Below, one piece after another: positions 21,771 through 34,028 of a stretch of 64,000 nt of DNA. Below the pieces are notes generated by a model. It saw nothing but the letters and a program-made list of their open reading frames with translations. It had not been told where the DNA came from and searched no databases. The translations under genes and the position numbers were made by a program. Position 1 is the stretch's first letter. Each line of letters opens with the position of its first letter. The stretch lies in assembly GCA_029783825.1 (NCBI GenBank), contig JAREIK010002254.1, positions 1,333,169-1,397,168 of the forward strand. Reading direction: 5' to 3'. This DNA is from Sapria himalayana. Lineage: Eukaryota > Streptophyta > Magnoliopsida > Malpighiales > Rafflesiaceae.

Positions 21771-21966
21771 TGCATTGTGTGCTCACCTGCATTGTGTGCT
21801 CACCTGCACCGCATGCTCGCCTGCATTGTGTGCTCGCTTGCATTGTGCACTCGTATGCATTGTGTGCTTTTCTGCTTTGTGTGCTCCCCTGCATTGTGTG
21901 CTCTCCTGCATTGTGTGCTCTCCTGCATTATGTGCTCTCCTTCATTGTGCGCTCACATGCAATACC
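21771..21966 (+). repeat. 17-bp minisatellite, right part
   Basis: It continues the array cut by the copia insertion, with units such as TGCATTGTGTGCTCACC and TGCATTGTGTGCTCTCC. It then passes into a (TTTTTA)n run at 21970-22005. Confidence 0.9.
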
Positions 21967-22655
21967 TTTATGTTTTTATTTTTATTTTTATTTTTTTTTC
22001 TATTTTTATGATACACATAGTGGTGTGCAATAATTGGATGTTATACTCTCTATGATTTATAACCTTAACTTCATACACACTCTTCTAGGGTATTGTATCC
22101 TAAGGTATGTCTCATATACTGTGTATCAATTAATACAGAAATAAAACAAACTAATGTATAAAAATCAATTTGAATTAACAAAAAATAAGTTCAATTAACA
22201 TAAATCAAACTTCAATAACTTCCATACGATTGAGCATTCAAAAAGCCCTTATATAAAGATCAAGTTTGATTGGGGCAACCCATATGTGCAAAGTGCTCTC
22301 ATCACATAGATAATATTAAAAAAAATAAAACAAAATTGCAAAAGCAAACTTCAACATTGGTATATTGTTGAATGATTTTTATCATTTATAGTCTTAATTA
22401 TAAATTTTTATATGTCCATGACAAAGGTATTAAAAATTGTATGTAATACATAATGTTGTTAAAATATTAGAGCATATTGCATAATTATTGTAGATTGTAT
22501 ATTATATTAAATTATTTTGGTAGGAATGCTTATATTAAACAATTGGTGCTCCTAGCCAATTACTTTGTATTTATAGATGATATTGAATTTCATTTAGTTA
22601 TTGAAGATATAATTATATTTTTTTAACTTTAATAATCTTTACATGCATTACCACT
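21967..22655. other. AT-rich stretch without genes
   Basis: No element ends, domains or long frames. This is the left flank of the short copia element. Confidence 0.5.
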
Positions 22656-22890
22656 TCTTGTAGTTTGTTATTTTCTATGTTTGTTATTTTTATATAATTT
22701 ATGTTTGTGATGAAAGCATCCAATAATGTTTGGGATGTCTTGATCAAATTGCTTCTATATAATAGGTTTTATGTGATTTGTTAGATGTAAAGTTGCATGA
22801 AGTCATCTTTTGTTATATTATGTTTTTTTTTCATGAATTGTTAAATTAATTCGAGTTGTTTATTTTTTTTATGCATCTCTATTTATAACA
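22656..22890 (+). repeat. 5' LTR of the short copia element
   Basis: It aligns with 24648-24885 over its length, sharing the TATGTTTGTTATTTTT and TTATGTTTGTGATGA segments and the CATCTCTA end. Its first bases, TCTTGTAG, are decayed. Confidence 0.7.
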
Positions 22891-22903
22891 TGGTATTAAA
22901 GTC
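22891..22903 (+). other. Decayed primer binding site of the short copia element
   Basis: TGGTATTAAAGTC directly after the LTR matches TGGTATCAGAGCC with a few changes. Confidence 0.6.
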
Positions 22904-24647
22904 ATATCATGGGGAACAAGAGCATATGAAGGTATGTATCTAAGTAAGGGTTATAAATTATAGAAAGTGTATGCAACAAAAAAAAAATAGAAATAAAAAA
23001 AAAATTTGCAGGCATGCACATTGAGGGTTGAGGCATGCATAGTGAGAGAAATAGCTTTTTCACAAGGGTGTTCATACATGCACATAGGTGTGTGTTTTTT
23101 ATTTGTGCATGCACAATAATTTGCATTGTGTGCAGGCATGATGTGGTGCTTGTTGTGGCGAGTAGCACCACGCGTGGTGTCATGCAATATTATTTTAGGC
23201 AGAAACCCTAATTAGGATTCTAAATTTATCAATAGTAAATTGGCCGATCAAAATCTTAATTCGAGAGAAATTATTTTTTATTATTGATAACATATTTTGA
23301 AATTTCTAATTTTTGACTTTTAATTTAGGATTTATCTAAATTCGGGTTATATTGCAATTATACCATATGTTGGGAAAAACTATTCTCTACCATTGACTAT
23401 ACTAAATAAAACCTGAGGAAGGTTAAGCAATATAATATCATGCAATACCAATGTGAAGTATACTTGTTTTAAGTTAAGTATCATTAATAGTAGGCAAACT
23501 CTTGAATCTTGTCATTGCCAATATCATAATGCATTGCTAGATCTATGAAATTACAAGGATGATATTATCTGATCTACTATATAATGATATTATAAATAAA
23601 TAATATTTAGCTTGATAGTACCATCATTTGAAAACTTAATCTATAAATCCATTATGTCTCTAAAAAGTATAGTAAAGGTGAGTTATATATTAATATTAAA
23701 TCTAGAATGTAATTTCAAAATTATTAAAATCTTTTAATATTTTTTAATAGTATAAGAGAGTATTATTCAAAATAAGTTTGTCTCAATAAAAACTATTATA
23801 TATTGCTTGCTTTGGAAGAAAATAATGGCATCCAACTTGCTTCATCATTGAATACATTAAAAATATACAACATATGTATATCACTTATTGGTTAGAAGTT
23901 AGCTGAGTGAGTACTTAAATGTTTGGATTATTCTAATACATACAACTCATTCCATATGTCAAGAGGATAATAGCTCAGTGGGTGAATAATGACATTTCAT
24001 TGTCATATGATGCTTTTGTAAAGCATCATGATAGAAAGAATAATGCAATTTCTTCTAAAGATAAATTTCTTATTTTTTTGAATATGACATCGAACATATA
24101 AATTTTAGTATCATACAAAGCAGAAAGTTTTTTTTTTAAATTAAAATTTGTCATATAGAGTTTCATAAAAATTCTAAAATTTGTCAAATAAAATTTTAGT
24201 ATCATCGAACATATAAATTTGCAATTGATTATTTTGATCTCTCAAAATTAACTACACCATCTAAAGAGAAGCATGGACAATGTTGAGTGTGACCTAATGC
24301 AGCTGATATGAATTTTAATAATTGCTTGACACTAATAGAAAAGAAGGGTATTACATAAAGTTTTCTAGATCTTTCTACTTTTATATGTTATGAGAGCTTT
24401 GTAATGAATTTAGCTGAATAAGTCATGAACTTCGAGCCATTGCTAGTTGGCTAGCATATAGTCTTCTCTTAATCATCCAACAAGTTATTTCAAGAGAGCA
24501 TCATATGCTACACCTTTAATTTTTCTCATTGTTCCTCTTTTCATTGTTAGTTGTATCACAAGTTATAAATTATTTGATTTTGATTTAAATTGGTCATTAT
24601 TTATTTGTTCTTCATATTGGACTTTCATGCACCAGTTTGAGGGAGAG

Positions 24648-24885
24648 TGTTGAAGTTTATTATTTATTATGTTTGTTATTTTTTATGTATCTTATGTTTG
24701 TGATGAGAGCTCCTAGTATATGTCGAATGTCCCAATCAAATTTCTTCCATATGAAAGGCTTCACGCGAGTTATTTAAGTGTAGAGTTGTAAGAAGTTGTC
24801 TTTTATTGTGTTGTGTTATCTTTCAAGTTGTGCCAATTTAATTTGAGTTATTGTTTATTTTATCTCCCCATCTCTAAAATAATTA
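24648..24885 (+). repeat. 3' LTR of the short copia element
   Basis: It starts TGTTGAAGTT after the polypurine tract at 24638-24647. Confidence 0.7.
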
Positions 24886-25185
24886 AATATTATTAGTATT
24901 TCTTATCATAAAAAATATTCAAGGTTCTAAAATAAAATAATAAAATTTTAATAATCTAACATTTGAGGTTATAAGACAAAATATATTGTTTATAGTTTTT
25001 GAGAGTGGGGGAAATAGACTTTGGGAATAATATGATTTGTGAGGGAGCTTTGGGAATAATTAGTTTGTCGAGAATGAGAGCTTAGATAATAATATATTTT
25101 GTGGAGAGAATAGGTGCCTGAGGTGAGGTGGGGCAAAAATATTTTGCATTAGCTATAGGCATGTATGAGACGTCCCTTTCATAAC
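24886..25185 (-). repeat. Repeat C copy 1, hAT-like end (inverted partner 34029-34245)
   Basis: Its reverse complement, starting TTATGAAAGGGACGTC, aligns with TTATTAAAGGTGCACC at 34032 and onward, including CTCTCAAAAA and the shared run ATTATTAAAATTTTATTATT. A TAGTTATTAAAGG start followed by GGCGCC-like words is common to hAT-type MITEs, so that is my best guess. Its outer end was the landing site of the copia element at 25186. Confidence 0.5.
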
Positions 25186-25345
25186 TATTAAGAAATATTT
25201 TCCAACTGTGATGGCTATATATCTCAGCTGGATCAAGACTTTTTGTTTTTATTCTTTACATTGTCAAAGTTAGCTTCCTATAAATTCATTATTACGCAAA
25301 GGAATAAAATTACTTATTTTTGTTATACTTCCATTTTTTCTAATA
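25186..25345 (+). repeat. 5' LTR of the older copia element (TA...TA ends)
   Basis: It pairs with 30503-30662. Both copies end in TA at both termini instead of TG...CA. Confidence 0.95.
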
Positions 25346-25357
25346 TGATATCAGAGG
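25346..25357 (+). other. Primer binding site of the older copia element
   Basis: TGATATCAGAGG directly after the LTR resembles the initiator-tRNA site TGGTATCAGAGC. Confidence 0.8.
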
Positions 25358-26204
25358 GAGATTGGTTTTTTTGAGGTGTTATACTCACAACTATTAATGA
25401 TGCTACTGATGAAGTTTGTATCTTTAAATAATGTCATTTTGCTTGGCTTGCTTCCTTCTTTATGATTTGCAAGCATTGAGGGAACTACTGACTATTTTTT
25501 TTATACAACTCTTTGCTCTTACCTTCCTTTTTCTCCTTAATCTTCAAGTTTCCGAATCCAAAATCTCCAATTTTTCAAAACTACAAGAATGCTCTATCAC
25601 GACATCTTTATAATCACCACAGGATATCAGCGATCCAGCTCCAAATAGCTGATCCTCATTTTGAAGTCCTTCAAAGAGCTGTGAAATTGTTGGAACTCAT
25701 AAGGTGCCACCGAGTTGGCCAAAGCCATCAACAGCATCATTCGCCGACAAAGTGGCTTGATTTCGGACTGCCAAGAATAATAGCAGAAATTCTCACAGAA
25801 ATAATCCTTAAATTTGAAATAGGAGATCACGAGTACAAGAAACCGAAAGGCTCTCCTCAAGATCCGTCCATACAACTCAAGATCAGTCCATACAAAGACA
25901 ATCCTCGAATGAGCTTACTGCGAATCCAACAACTCCTGCATATCAAACAACATCTGCAGGTGATCACCCATTGATATCAATGAAAGCTCATCTCGTCTCT
26001 TATCGGCTCTTCTCACATCATCTCGTATCTATAGAAAATTTTGAAGCACCATGAAGAAATTTCATGCCTTTGCTCACAAACGAGGAAGCCCGTACAAAAA
26101 AAAACCTAGTTCCTTCTAGGTGGAGTGATCCGGTCGAACTTCGGTTTAAAAAAACTACACACCAAATATCAATAACACCAATCTCCAGCAAAGCTTCTTC
26201 AACT

Positions 26205-27098
26205 ATGGATTCTTCCAATCCATTTTTCATCTATCATTCAGATCAACCCGGTCACTTAATCGTTCCAAAGAAACTAAATGGCTCCATTTATCAATCATGG
26301 AGTAAATCAATGATTCATGCCCTTACAGCCAAAAATTAAATTGACTTCACTGATGGGTCAATTAAACCACCTTCCGAAATAGAGCATCCAACAGAATATG
26401 ACCTTTGGAATCAATGCAACAACATGATTTTATCATGGTTAACCCACTCAGTGGAAACTGATCTAGCCAAAGGGGTTATTCATGCCAAAATAGCACGCCA
26501 ATTATGAGAAGATTTCAAAGATCAATTTTCACAAAAAAATGCACCATCAATTTTTCAAATTCAAAAATCACTAGCATCTCTCTCAAAATGTACGATGAAA
26601 ATCTTAGCCTATTTCATAAAACTGAAAAAACATTGGTATGAGTTAGATACATATCAACCTATTCCCACTTGCAACCAAATGAAGGTGCACATCGAACAAA
26701 GTGAAGAAGATCGGATGATGCAATTTCTCATGGGCCTTAATGACACTTATAATAGTGTTCATGGAAACATTCTCATGATAACTCTATTGCCTAGTATTTG
26801 TCAGGCCTATTCCCTCATCATTCAAAAAGAAATGCAATGACAAGTGACATCAGAAACAACTAAAAATTTTTCTATTTCTACTACAATTCAGAATAATTCA
26901 AACTACTCAAAATCAAAAGGCAAGCATTGTGAACATTGTAAAAGAGGTCACACCATTGAAAATTGTCGTACTCTAAAGTTTCATTACAAATACTATGATA
27001 AAAAAGGACATACTGAGGATAGATGCAAATACAAAAATGGCACATGGACACCCAATATCACAAGCAACCGACGAGGTCAATCACAACGAGGATTTTGA
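26205..27098 (+). pseudogene. Copia gag (broken)
   Basis: The ATG at 26205 opens MDSSNPFFIYHSDQPGH, the usual start of Ale-type gag, followed by LNGSIYQSWSKSMIHAL. Stops at 26338 and about 26504 and a shift near 26590 split the frame. Later parts show LMGLNDTYNSVHGNILM and, after another stop near 26838, a zinc-knuckle region with CEHCKRGHTIENC (26930-26970) and a second C/H-rich string with YYDKKGHTEDRC. Gag packages the element RNA. With at least three stops it cannot make a full product. Confidence 0.85.
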
Positions 27099-27319
27099 AG
27101 AAACTCCTTGCATGCTGCTAATTCAATAGAATCCACTCAATTCACACATAACAAAACAAGCCAAACTCCTGACCCAGTCAATATATTGCAAGGATTCTCC
27201 ACAAAACAACTTCAACAACATTCTCATGCCTTATCGTTAACAAGCACAATCATAATTTAAACACCTATGCAAATACAACAGGTATATCTCTTTTTTCTGA
27301 TACTTCAATTAACTCTGTA

Positions 27320-28500
27320 TTCACTAAGCCTTGGAATTTGGATGATGGTGCCACCGATCATATCACCTCTAATTCAACTATTTTTACTAAAACACAATCT
27401 TCATCAATACTTATCAATAAATTAACAACTGGATCTACAGTCCCAATCACTTCAGCTAGCACTGTATCTCTCAATTCTAATATCACCTTAGATGATGTTC
27501 TATGTGTTCTTAGTTTTCGCTTAAATCTGATTTCTATAAGCAAAATTACCACTACTTTAAATTGTTGTGCTATTTTTTTCCCACCTTTTGTGTCCTACAA
27601 GACTTGGCTACGGGGAAGATGATTGGCTCGAGTAAACAACATGGTGGTCTCTTTTACATGCCTCAATTGCAAAAAATATCAATCTGTCATTAAGTTTCAC
27701 ACTCTTCCAATCTATGGCATTTGTGTCTTGGGCATCCATTATCATTTCATCTTAAGTTAGCTTCTTCGTTGTTATCTTCAAACAATATTTCTTATGATAA
27801 TAAATGTACTATTTGTCCTATGGAAAACAAACAAGACTTCCTTTCCCACTAAGTTCCATATCAACTCATGCTCCATTTGATTTATTACATTGTGATATTT
27901 GGGGTCCTCACAAAGTCCCCACACACTCAGGGAAATGATTCTTTCTTACCATCGTAGATGACTTTACAAGATGCACATGGATATTTCTTATGCAATACTA
28001 TTCTGAAACTCAAAATATTTTGAAATCTTTCATTGATTTTGTTCATACTCAATTTCATGTCTATGTCAAAGCAATTAGAGTAGACAATTGTCTTGAATTC
28101 TTGTCTATGAAAAATATTTTTAGATGTCATGGCATTGAGTATCAACACACATGTGTTTACACTCCACAACAAAATGGAGTTGTTGAAAGGAATCATCATC
28201 ACATTCTCACTGTAGCACGAGCACTACTTTTTCTATCCCATTTACCTTTGTGTTTTTGGGGAGAGTGCGTTTTTAACTGCTATTTATCTCATTAACTGGT
28301 TACTATCTCTATTGCTTTCAAATAAAACACCTTTTGAAATTTTATATCATTATCCACCCTCTCTTGATCACTTAAAAGTTTTTGGTTGTCTATGTTACGC
28401 CACCATTGTACACCCAATTCATAAATTCAAATCACGTGTCAAAAAATGAATCTTCATTGGATATCCAACTGGGCAAAAATGATACAAACTATACAACATG
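27320..28500 (+). pseudogene. Copia protease and integrase (broken)
   Basis: The protease site reads DDGATDHITSN (27338-27370), a change from DSGATDH. The integrase core follows after a decayed zinc region: a DIWGP-like segment near 27895-27910, VDDFTRCTW near 27955 after a stop, RVDNCLEF near 28077-28100 (usually D-N-G-x-E-F), and TPQQNGVVERNHHHI with the catalytic E near 28175. The stretch ends with KVFGCLCYAT (about 28377) and a stop near 28449. This enzyme would join cDNA to the genome. Several stops and shifts disable it. Confidence 0.85.
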
Positions 28501-30495
28501 AAAACTGAGAAAATTTTTATTAGCCATGATGTCAAGTTCCATGAAACCATTTTTCCTTTTTCATCCACCTCAAAAAATTCCAATTTTGTAATACCCAATT
28601 TCCTTTTTGAAACGGAACCTCAGTCTATCATACTACCAGTTCCTTCTAGCACTCATTCTCACAAATTTGAACAAACAAAAATAACAAATACACATGAACT
28701 AATATCTCCCACACATATGCAAACTACACCAGCACTTTCAGACACGTTAGACATTCCTTTTAAACCTATTCCCCCTCCAAGATAGTCAATACGACCCAAG
28801 CGACCTCCAACATGGCATAAAGACTTCCTGATGTCCTCTCAAGCTAATCAAACATCAAATTCTAAAACAAGTACTCGATATCCACTCTCACATTTCTTTT
28901 CCTACTCATATTTATCTTTCTCTCATTCTATATTTTTTGCTACCATCACAAAAAATATCAAGCCCAAAACTTATTCTCAAGCTATCCTCGATCCACATTG
29001 GCGACAAGCTATGCATATAGAATTAGAAGCATTACAACTCAACAACACATGGAGCCTAGTCCCTCTGCCTATCGGTCATAAACCGATTAGTTGTAAATGG
29101 GTTTACAAAATAAAATACCGATCCGATGGCACCATTGAGACCCACAAGGCTCGCCTCGTTGTTAAGGGATACAATCAAATTGTAGGCATTGACTATCATG
29201 AAACATTTTCACTAACAGCTAAACTTATAACACTTCGATCTCTTCTTACTATTGCTTCTACACGCCATTGTTACATCCACTAATTGGATGTTAAAAATGC
29301 TTTCCTCCATGGTGATTTACATGAAGTGGTATACATGGAACCTCCACCTGGTCTTCACCAACAAGGAGAGAACATTGTATGTCGGCTCAACAAGTCTTTT
29401 TATGGGCTTAAACAACCATCAAGAAATTGGTTTTTCACATTCTTAGATACTATTCAAAAGGCCGGTTATCAACAATCAAAGGCTGATTATTCACTTTTTA
29501 CCAAGGCTCAAGGCAATTCTTTTACGGCAATTCTCATATATGTTGATAACATACTCCTCACAAAAAATAATCTACATGAAATAGAACTTCTCATAGAATT
29601 CCTTCTTAAACACGTCCATATTAAAGATCTTGGAGACTTGAAGTACTTTCTGGGTAATGAATTTTCTCGTTCAAAAAAAGGGAATTTTTATGTTACAAAG
29701 AAAGTATGTATTGAATATTTTACAAGATACGGTACTCTTATGAATGCGTCCCAATAATTTACCAATGGAGCAAAATTTGAAGCTCACTTCCACTAACGGA
29801 GCATTGCTAAATGATCCAACAAAGTACAGAAGATTTGTTGAAAGATTGATTTATTTGACAGTGACAAGGCCCAACATAGTCTACTCAGTTCGCACATTGA
29901 TCCAATTCATGCACAAACCTAGAATACCACATTAGAATTCTACCATTCAAATCCTAAAATACATCAAAGGTACCCCAGGCCAGGAATTATTACTTCCTTC
30001 TAATAACAATTTAAATCTGAAAATTTTTTATGATTCGGATTGGGGAGGTTGTCACGCCACAAGAAGATCGGTTATAGGATATTGCATCTTTCTTGGAAAT
30101 TTTCTCATATCATGAAGCCCAAGAAACAAGCCAATGTCTCTAGAACATCAGCTGAAGCCGAGTATCGAGCCATGGCTAATACATGTTTAGAGCTAACATG
30201 ATTATGCTATATACTACATGATTTAAAGGTCTCTCAGACAACTCCAATACCATTATTTTGTGATAATCAAGCAACTTTGCATATTACGGTGAATCTTGTC
30301 TTTCATGAACGTATGAAGCACATTGAAATAGATTGTCATATAGTACGAGAAAAAATGCAAACTGGAATGATTAATCCTTCCTTTGTTCCTTCAAACTCAC
30401 AGTTGGCTGATGTATTTACAAAGGCCTTAGGAAAAGATCACTTTGTCAGTTTACGCAGCAAGTTGGGACTTCATGATATTCACTCTCCAATTTGA
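28501..30495 (+). pseudogene. Copia reverse transcriptase and RNase H (broken)
   Basis: RT begins at about 28960 with SQAILDPHWRQAM and NNTWSLVPLP, and continues CKWVYKIKYRSDG and KARLVVKGYNQ. A stop at 29281 precedes LDVKNAFLHGDL. The catalytic box reads YVDN at about 29540, with N in place of the second D. After a shift near 29755 come YLTVTRPNIVYSV, a broken RNase H middle (29936-30276) with SAEAEY-like text at 30150, and a good end, HERMKHIEIDCHIVREKM and LADVFTKALGKDHF, stopping at 30495. It would copy RNA to DNA, but it is plainly inactive. Confidence 0.9.
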
Positions 30496-30502
30496 GGGGG
30501 AG
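30491..30502 (+). other. Polypurine tract of the older copia element
   Basis: TTTGAGGGGGAG lies directly before the 3' LTR and overlaps the polyprotein stop. Confidence 0.85.
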
Positions 30503-30662
30503 TATTAAGAAATATTTTCCAACTGTAATAGCTGTATATCCCAGCTGGATCAAGACTTTTTGTTTTTGATCTTTACATAGTCAAAGTTAGCTTCCTTAAA
30601 ATTCATTGTTATTCAAAATAATAAAATTACTTGTTTTTGTTATACTTCTATTTTTTCTAATA
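30503..30662 (+). repeat. 3' LTR of the older copia element
   Basis: Same length as the 5' LTR, with about 10 percent difference by eye, followed by the ATAAC duplication. Confidence 0.95.
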
Positions 30663-30667
30663 ATAAC

Positions 30668-31900
30668 TATGAGTGATAGAATTAATTAGATATTCTATTT
30701 CCTCAAGTTTGTGCCTAATTAAAATTATTTTGTAGGTAATTGATATTATCGTTTTAAACTCTATCTTTATACTAGATCTTGAAATAATTGTATATCTCTT
30801 ATTTTTTCAAAAGATAACATTTTTTTCTAATAAAAATATAAAAACCTATCATAGACTTTCTCTTGGTTTAAGTTGATATCTGACTCAAATCTAAATATCC
30901 GACTAAAAATATATGTTCATGATCATTGAATGAGATCTTAAGTTCTTAAGACTTTTCTACATATTCTAGTATGTGAATAGATGCATCTATGTAATTTGTT
31001 ATTGAGAATTTACGGAATAACTAATTATAATGATTATATAAGTTATATGAATTTGATAATAGATAGATAGTTAATATTTTATATGATTCTCTTATAAATA
31101 GTAGAATTAACTAATATAATTATATTAGATAAAAAGTTAATAAAAAGATCGAACAAAGTATCTATTGGAGCACAAACTAATAGATAAATCTCTATAAGAG
31201 TATCAATCACATATCTCTTTTTATTAGAAAATAATCTCTCTTTTGGAGTAGGCTACATATATGTCAAAAAAAATATTTGAGTCTTATAAAATCTTTCATT
31301 TAGAATCATGATTGAAGCTACTAATTGAGTTAGATAATTTTAACTCGTTATCTCTCATAATTAGAATATTATTGATATACACAGTAAGTAAAATCATGCC
31401 ATCATAACTCCTGAAAAAACAAAAAAAATTGTAATACAGACATATAAATCAAACAAAGTAACTATCAACAAAAACTAACAAACTAAATTCTCGGTGACTC
31501 ATTTAGGTCATACATTGTATTCTATAATTTTTAAATTATATCTAACTATGTTATTCGAAACTCATGTGATGACTTTATATACATTTTTTTCTAAAAATCA
31601 TCATAAAACCATATTTCTCACATCTAATTAGTCTATTCTTTATTTGTAAGATGCTATCAATGAAATAAGAATTCATATAGAATATATTTTGGCTTATGAA
31701 AAGTATTTTGTTACATCATATTAAATCTATGAGTGAATCCTCTAGTATTATGTTTTGTCTTAAATTGATTTATCTTATTATCTAGACTTGTGTTCATAGT
31801 GAACACCCACCTACAAATAACAATAGATCTTTTTAAAGGTCGATATATTAGTTCACAAGTTTTATTAGAGTAAAGGATATCTATTTTTTTCTAACATGAT
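30668..31900 (-). pseudogene. Copia RT and RNase H relic
   Basis: On the minus strand RT starts near 31840 with a match to the CRWVFT..NTSLDNKINQFK segment, then RGFTH. Around 31410-31230 a relic of the YVDD region (YLLCVYQ, where VYVDD is usual) leads to MKDFIRLKYFFDI (usually KDLGxLKYFLGI). Near 30990-31050 is a relic of the SQFMHxP and ILRYLKG block. RNase H traces follow, with SRSSIKIEFKTI near 30760 where SRSSAEAEYRAM is usual. Stops and shifts are frequent. The collinear order makes the call firm although each match is weak. Confidence 0.6.
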
Positions 31901-33478
31901 TCCATACCATCATTGATGAGATAATATCTCAAAAGAAAACTTAAGTATTTTGATATCATTAATAGAAATAGTAAACAACATAAAAGAAAAATGATAAGTA
32001 TGACAAAACATGTAAGTTTGAATGCTGAGTACAACTCATCAGTGACATTAGGAGAGTGATTAGAAAAGTTAACTACATGATCATATTACTTTTTTGGAGG
32101 CTCTCATCTATTCTAAACAAGTGCATATGTTTTTTTCTCATGTTATTTATTTTAAGTCTAGGTGATTAAGTCTCCAAGTTTTTGGTTCATCATTAATAAT
32201 AGCTATAGTAGACTCATTGACTACTATGTTGTCTAGACTAGAGGTTGATTTCCTTTCATGGTAAATCCCATTTTTACAATTTTACTGGAGTTTATATGAT
32301 TTGTACTTATTATTATATATGATGATTTCATTAGAATATTATCATTATATAGATTAGTAATTCACATATAATTGACAAGTGATTCTTTCCTAATTGGAGG
32401 TAAAATAATTTCAGTATTTACTAAACTCTAATAGTCTTACTTGAAAAATATTTGTATCTTTTTTGAGTCTAAGAGTAATTAAGAAAGATACATCTTATAG
32501 TCATAAATATCATATTATCTTGCTATGAGGAGAGATTGTGAATAAAACATGTATGGTTTAGGATTTATAATTTATAATTTAGGATTTAAAATTTAGGATG
32601 ATACATCTAAAAAGAAATTGATTGCCAATATATGAAGAATGAGGTGTCTCTAAGTTGGTCTCATATAAATTCAACTTCACATTGTTGTAACTCTTGTTTG
32701 GTGGAAAACTCTCTATTTCACAAAATTTGGTTGTGAAATACTTAAAACTTGTTTCCTAATAAATATAGAAATACCATCACCCAGAAGACATTGATATCAC
32801 TCTCTTCGAAATATCAATTTTTGTTAGAAAAATCTTCTAGAGTTGTGTAGTCAATTGCGTCAATTATTTAATTTGAATATTAATATGCTTAGGCTATCTA
32901 ATCCTTACCAATCTTAGTCTAAGAAGATGTGTAACTACATCTTATATTTATGTTGTATGAGATAAATATAGTGGTGTTGCTAATTCTTAAAGAATAGTAC
33001 ATATTGTGCAAGATAAGAAAATTAAAGCTAGTTCAAAGTCCATAGGTTGTCACATCATAACCAAAAGGTGAGAGTCTATTTATAACTACTTCTTTGTCTA
33101 ATCGTTGGGTGATTTATCTCTTAGGTGATCAAATATCTCTTAACTAAATAATTTGTCAATATCTCATTGCTCATTGAGCGTAATTTCAATTCCCAAGTTT
33201 CAATAGAGTAATAATCAAGGTTTTTAGTTCCTCTACGATTATAACAAATCATAAAAAAATCCTATAGGCAACACACTCTCACGATATGTATTGTTGCACC
33301 AAAAAAAAACAAAAAGGGGTTTACACAGTAAACCCTAGCTGTTTTACTGTGAAATTTCTATGCACCACCCAAATGAGAAAAAAAATAATTTTTATTACCT
33401 TGAAAATAGCAATAACACATAAAAATCTAACATTACCAAAATCATTGATAATACTTTCAAGACACGTCTCGCATCTCC

Positions 33479-33522
33479 TGCACATGCACATGCACATGCA
33501 CACGCACATGCACATGTACACG
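33479..33522. repeat. (CACATG)n microsatellite
   Basis: About seven imperfect hexamers, with the variant CACACG and a final GTACACG. Confidence 0.85.
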
Positions 33523-33692
33523 TCCAAAAGCATCGACACTCTTTATAAATAGTAGTCGTGCCATTGTGGATATGGCTTCACACATAGTAGTTCCCATGCA
33601 TGCACTATTGCACACAATGTCATGTGCATTATGCTATGATAGTGCATGTGCTCTTTCTCTAAAAATTCTAGGGTTTACATCACTTGGATTTT

Positions 33693-33705
33693 GGCTCTAA
33701 TACTT
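33693..33705 (-). other. Primer-site relic of the decayed minus-strand copia
   Basis: On the minus strand AAGTATTAGAGCC matches TGGTATCAGAGCC apart from three positions. Confidence 0.5.
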
Positions 33706-33706
33706 A

Positions 33707-33884
33707 TAAGATATTGAAACTAAAAATATCATATAAAATGAAACTCAATAAAATAAATATAGAAGAGGAAGAGAGATCCTTATATATCGAGCTCAATAAA
33801 TCAAGACAACATAGTAGTTAAGTGCTCTTATTTATTTTATCATAAAGGAAGAATAAACAAAAAATAAATGCGTAAACTTCAACA
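33707..33884 (-). repeat. Putative 5' LTR of the decayed minus-strand copia
   Basis: On the minus strand it begins TGTTGAAGTTTACGC and carries a TATA box, GATATATAAGG, at about 33780-33790. It lies directly upstream of the primer-site relic. No partner is seen. Confidence 0.45.
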
Positions 33885-34028
33885 ACTTAAATATTTTTTT
33901 GAATAAAATGGAATTGTTGGCCCTTTAATTTATTTGTTTCTCATTAGCACTAGTTGATTGGTAATAATTACATTTGTTGATGAGTTTTGTTACTAAATTT
34001 TGTGAGTTTCTATTTTATATACATTGAA

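Larger units (their letters stand above)
22656..24885 (+). mobile_element. Short, coding-dead Ty1/copia element
   Basis: Two related repeats of about 235 bp (22656-22890 and 24648-24885) bracket 1.76 kb. The left one is followed by TGGTATTAAAGTC, a decayed initiator-tRNA primer site. The right one begins TGTTGAAGTT and is preceded by a GAGGGAGAG polypurine tract. Just before that tract, LDFHAPV followed by a stop resembles the end of a copia polyprotein. The interior is far too short for a full gag-pol and lacks RT or integrase motifs. No matching target duplication was found, so the exact ends are uncertain. Confidence 0.7.
25186..30662 (+). mobile_element. Ty1/copia element, full-length but decayed (Ale/Retrofit-like)
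   Basis: LTRs of exactly 160 bp (25186-25345 and 30503-30662) start TATTAAGAAATATTTTCC and end CTAATA, and perfect ATAAC duplications flank them (25181-25185 and 30663-30667). The LTRs differ at about 16 positions by eye. A primer site follows the left LTR and a GAGGGGGAG tract precedes the right one. Inside are gag, protease, integrase, RT and RNase H in copia order, with many stops and shifts. The gag start motif and the integrase text resemble the Ale/Retrofit lineage. Confidence 0.95.
30668..33884 (-). mobile_element. Very decayed Ty1/copia element, minus strand
   Basis: The minus strand shows in order: a putative 5' LTR (33707-33884), a primer-site relic (33693-33705), about 1.8 kb with no readable domain, RT, then RNase H. 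The copia element at 25186 sits at its downstream border. The 3' LTR was not found. Nearly every conserved segment carries stops. Confidence 0.6.

Noticed and set aside
22902..23187. Minus-strand frames of 78-93 residues in the short copia element
   Set aside because: No homology, low complexity, and located in an element's non-coding interior.
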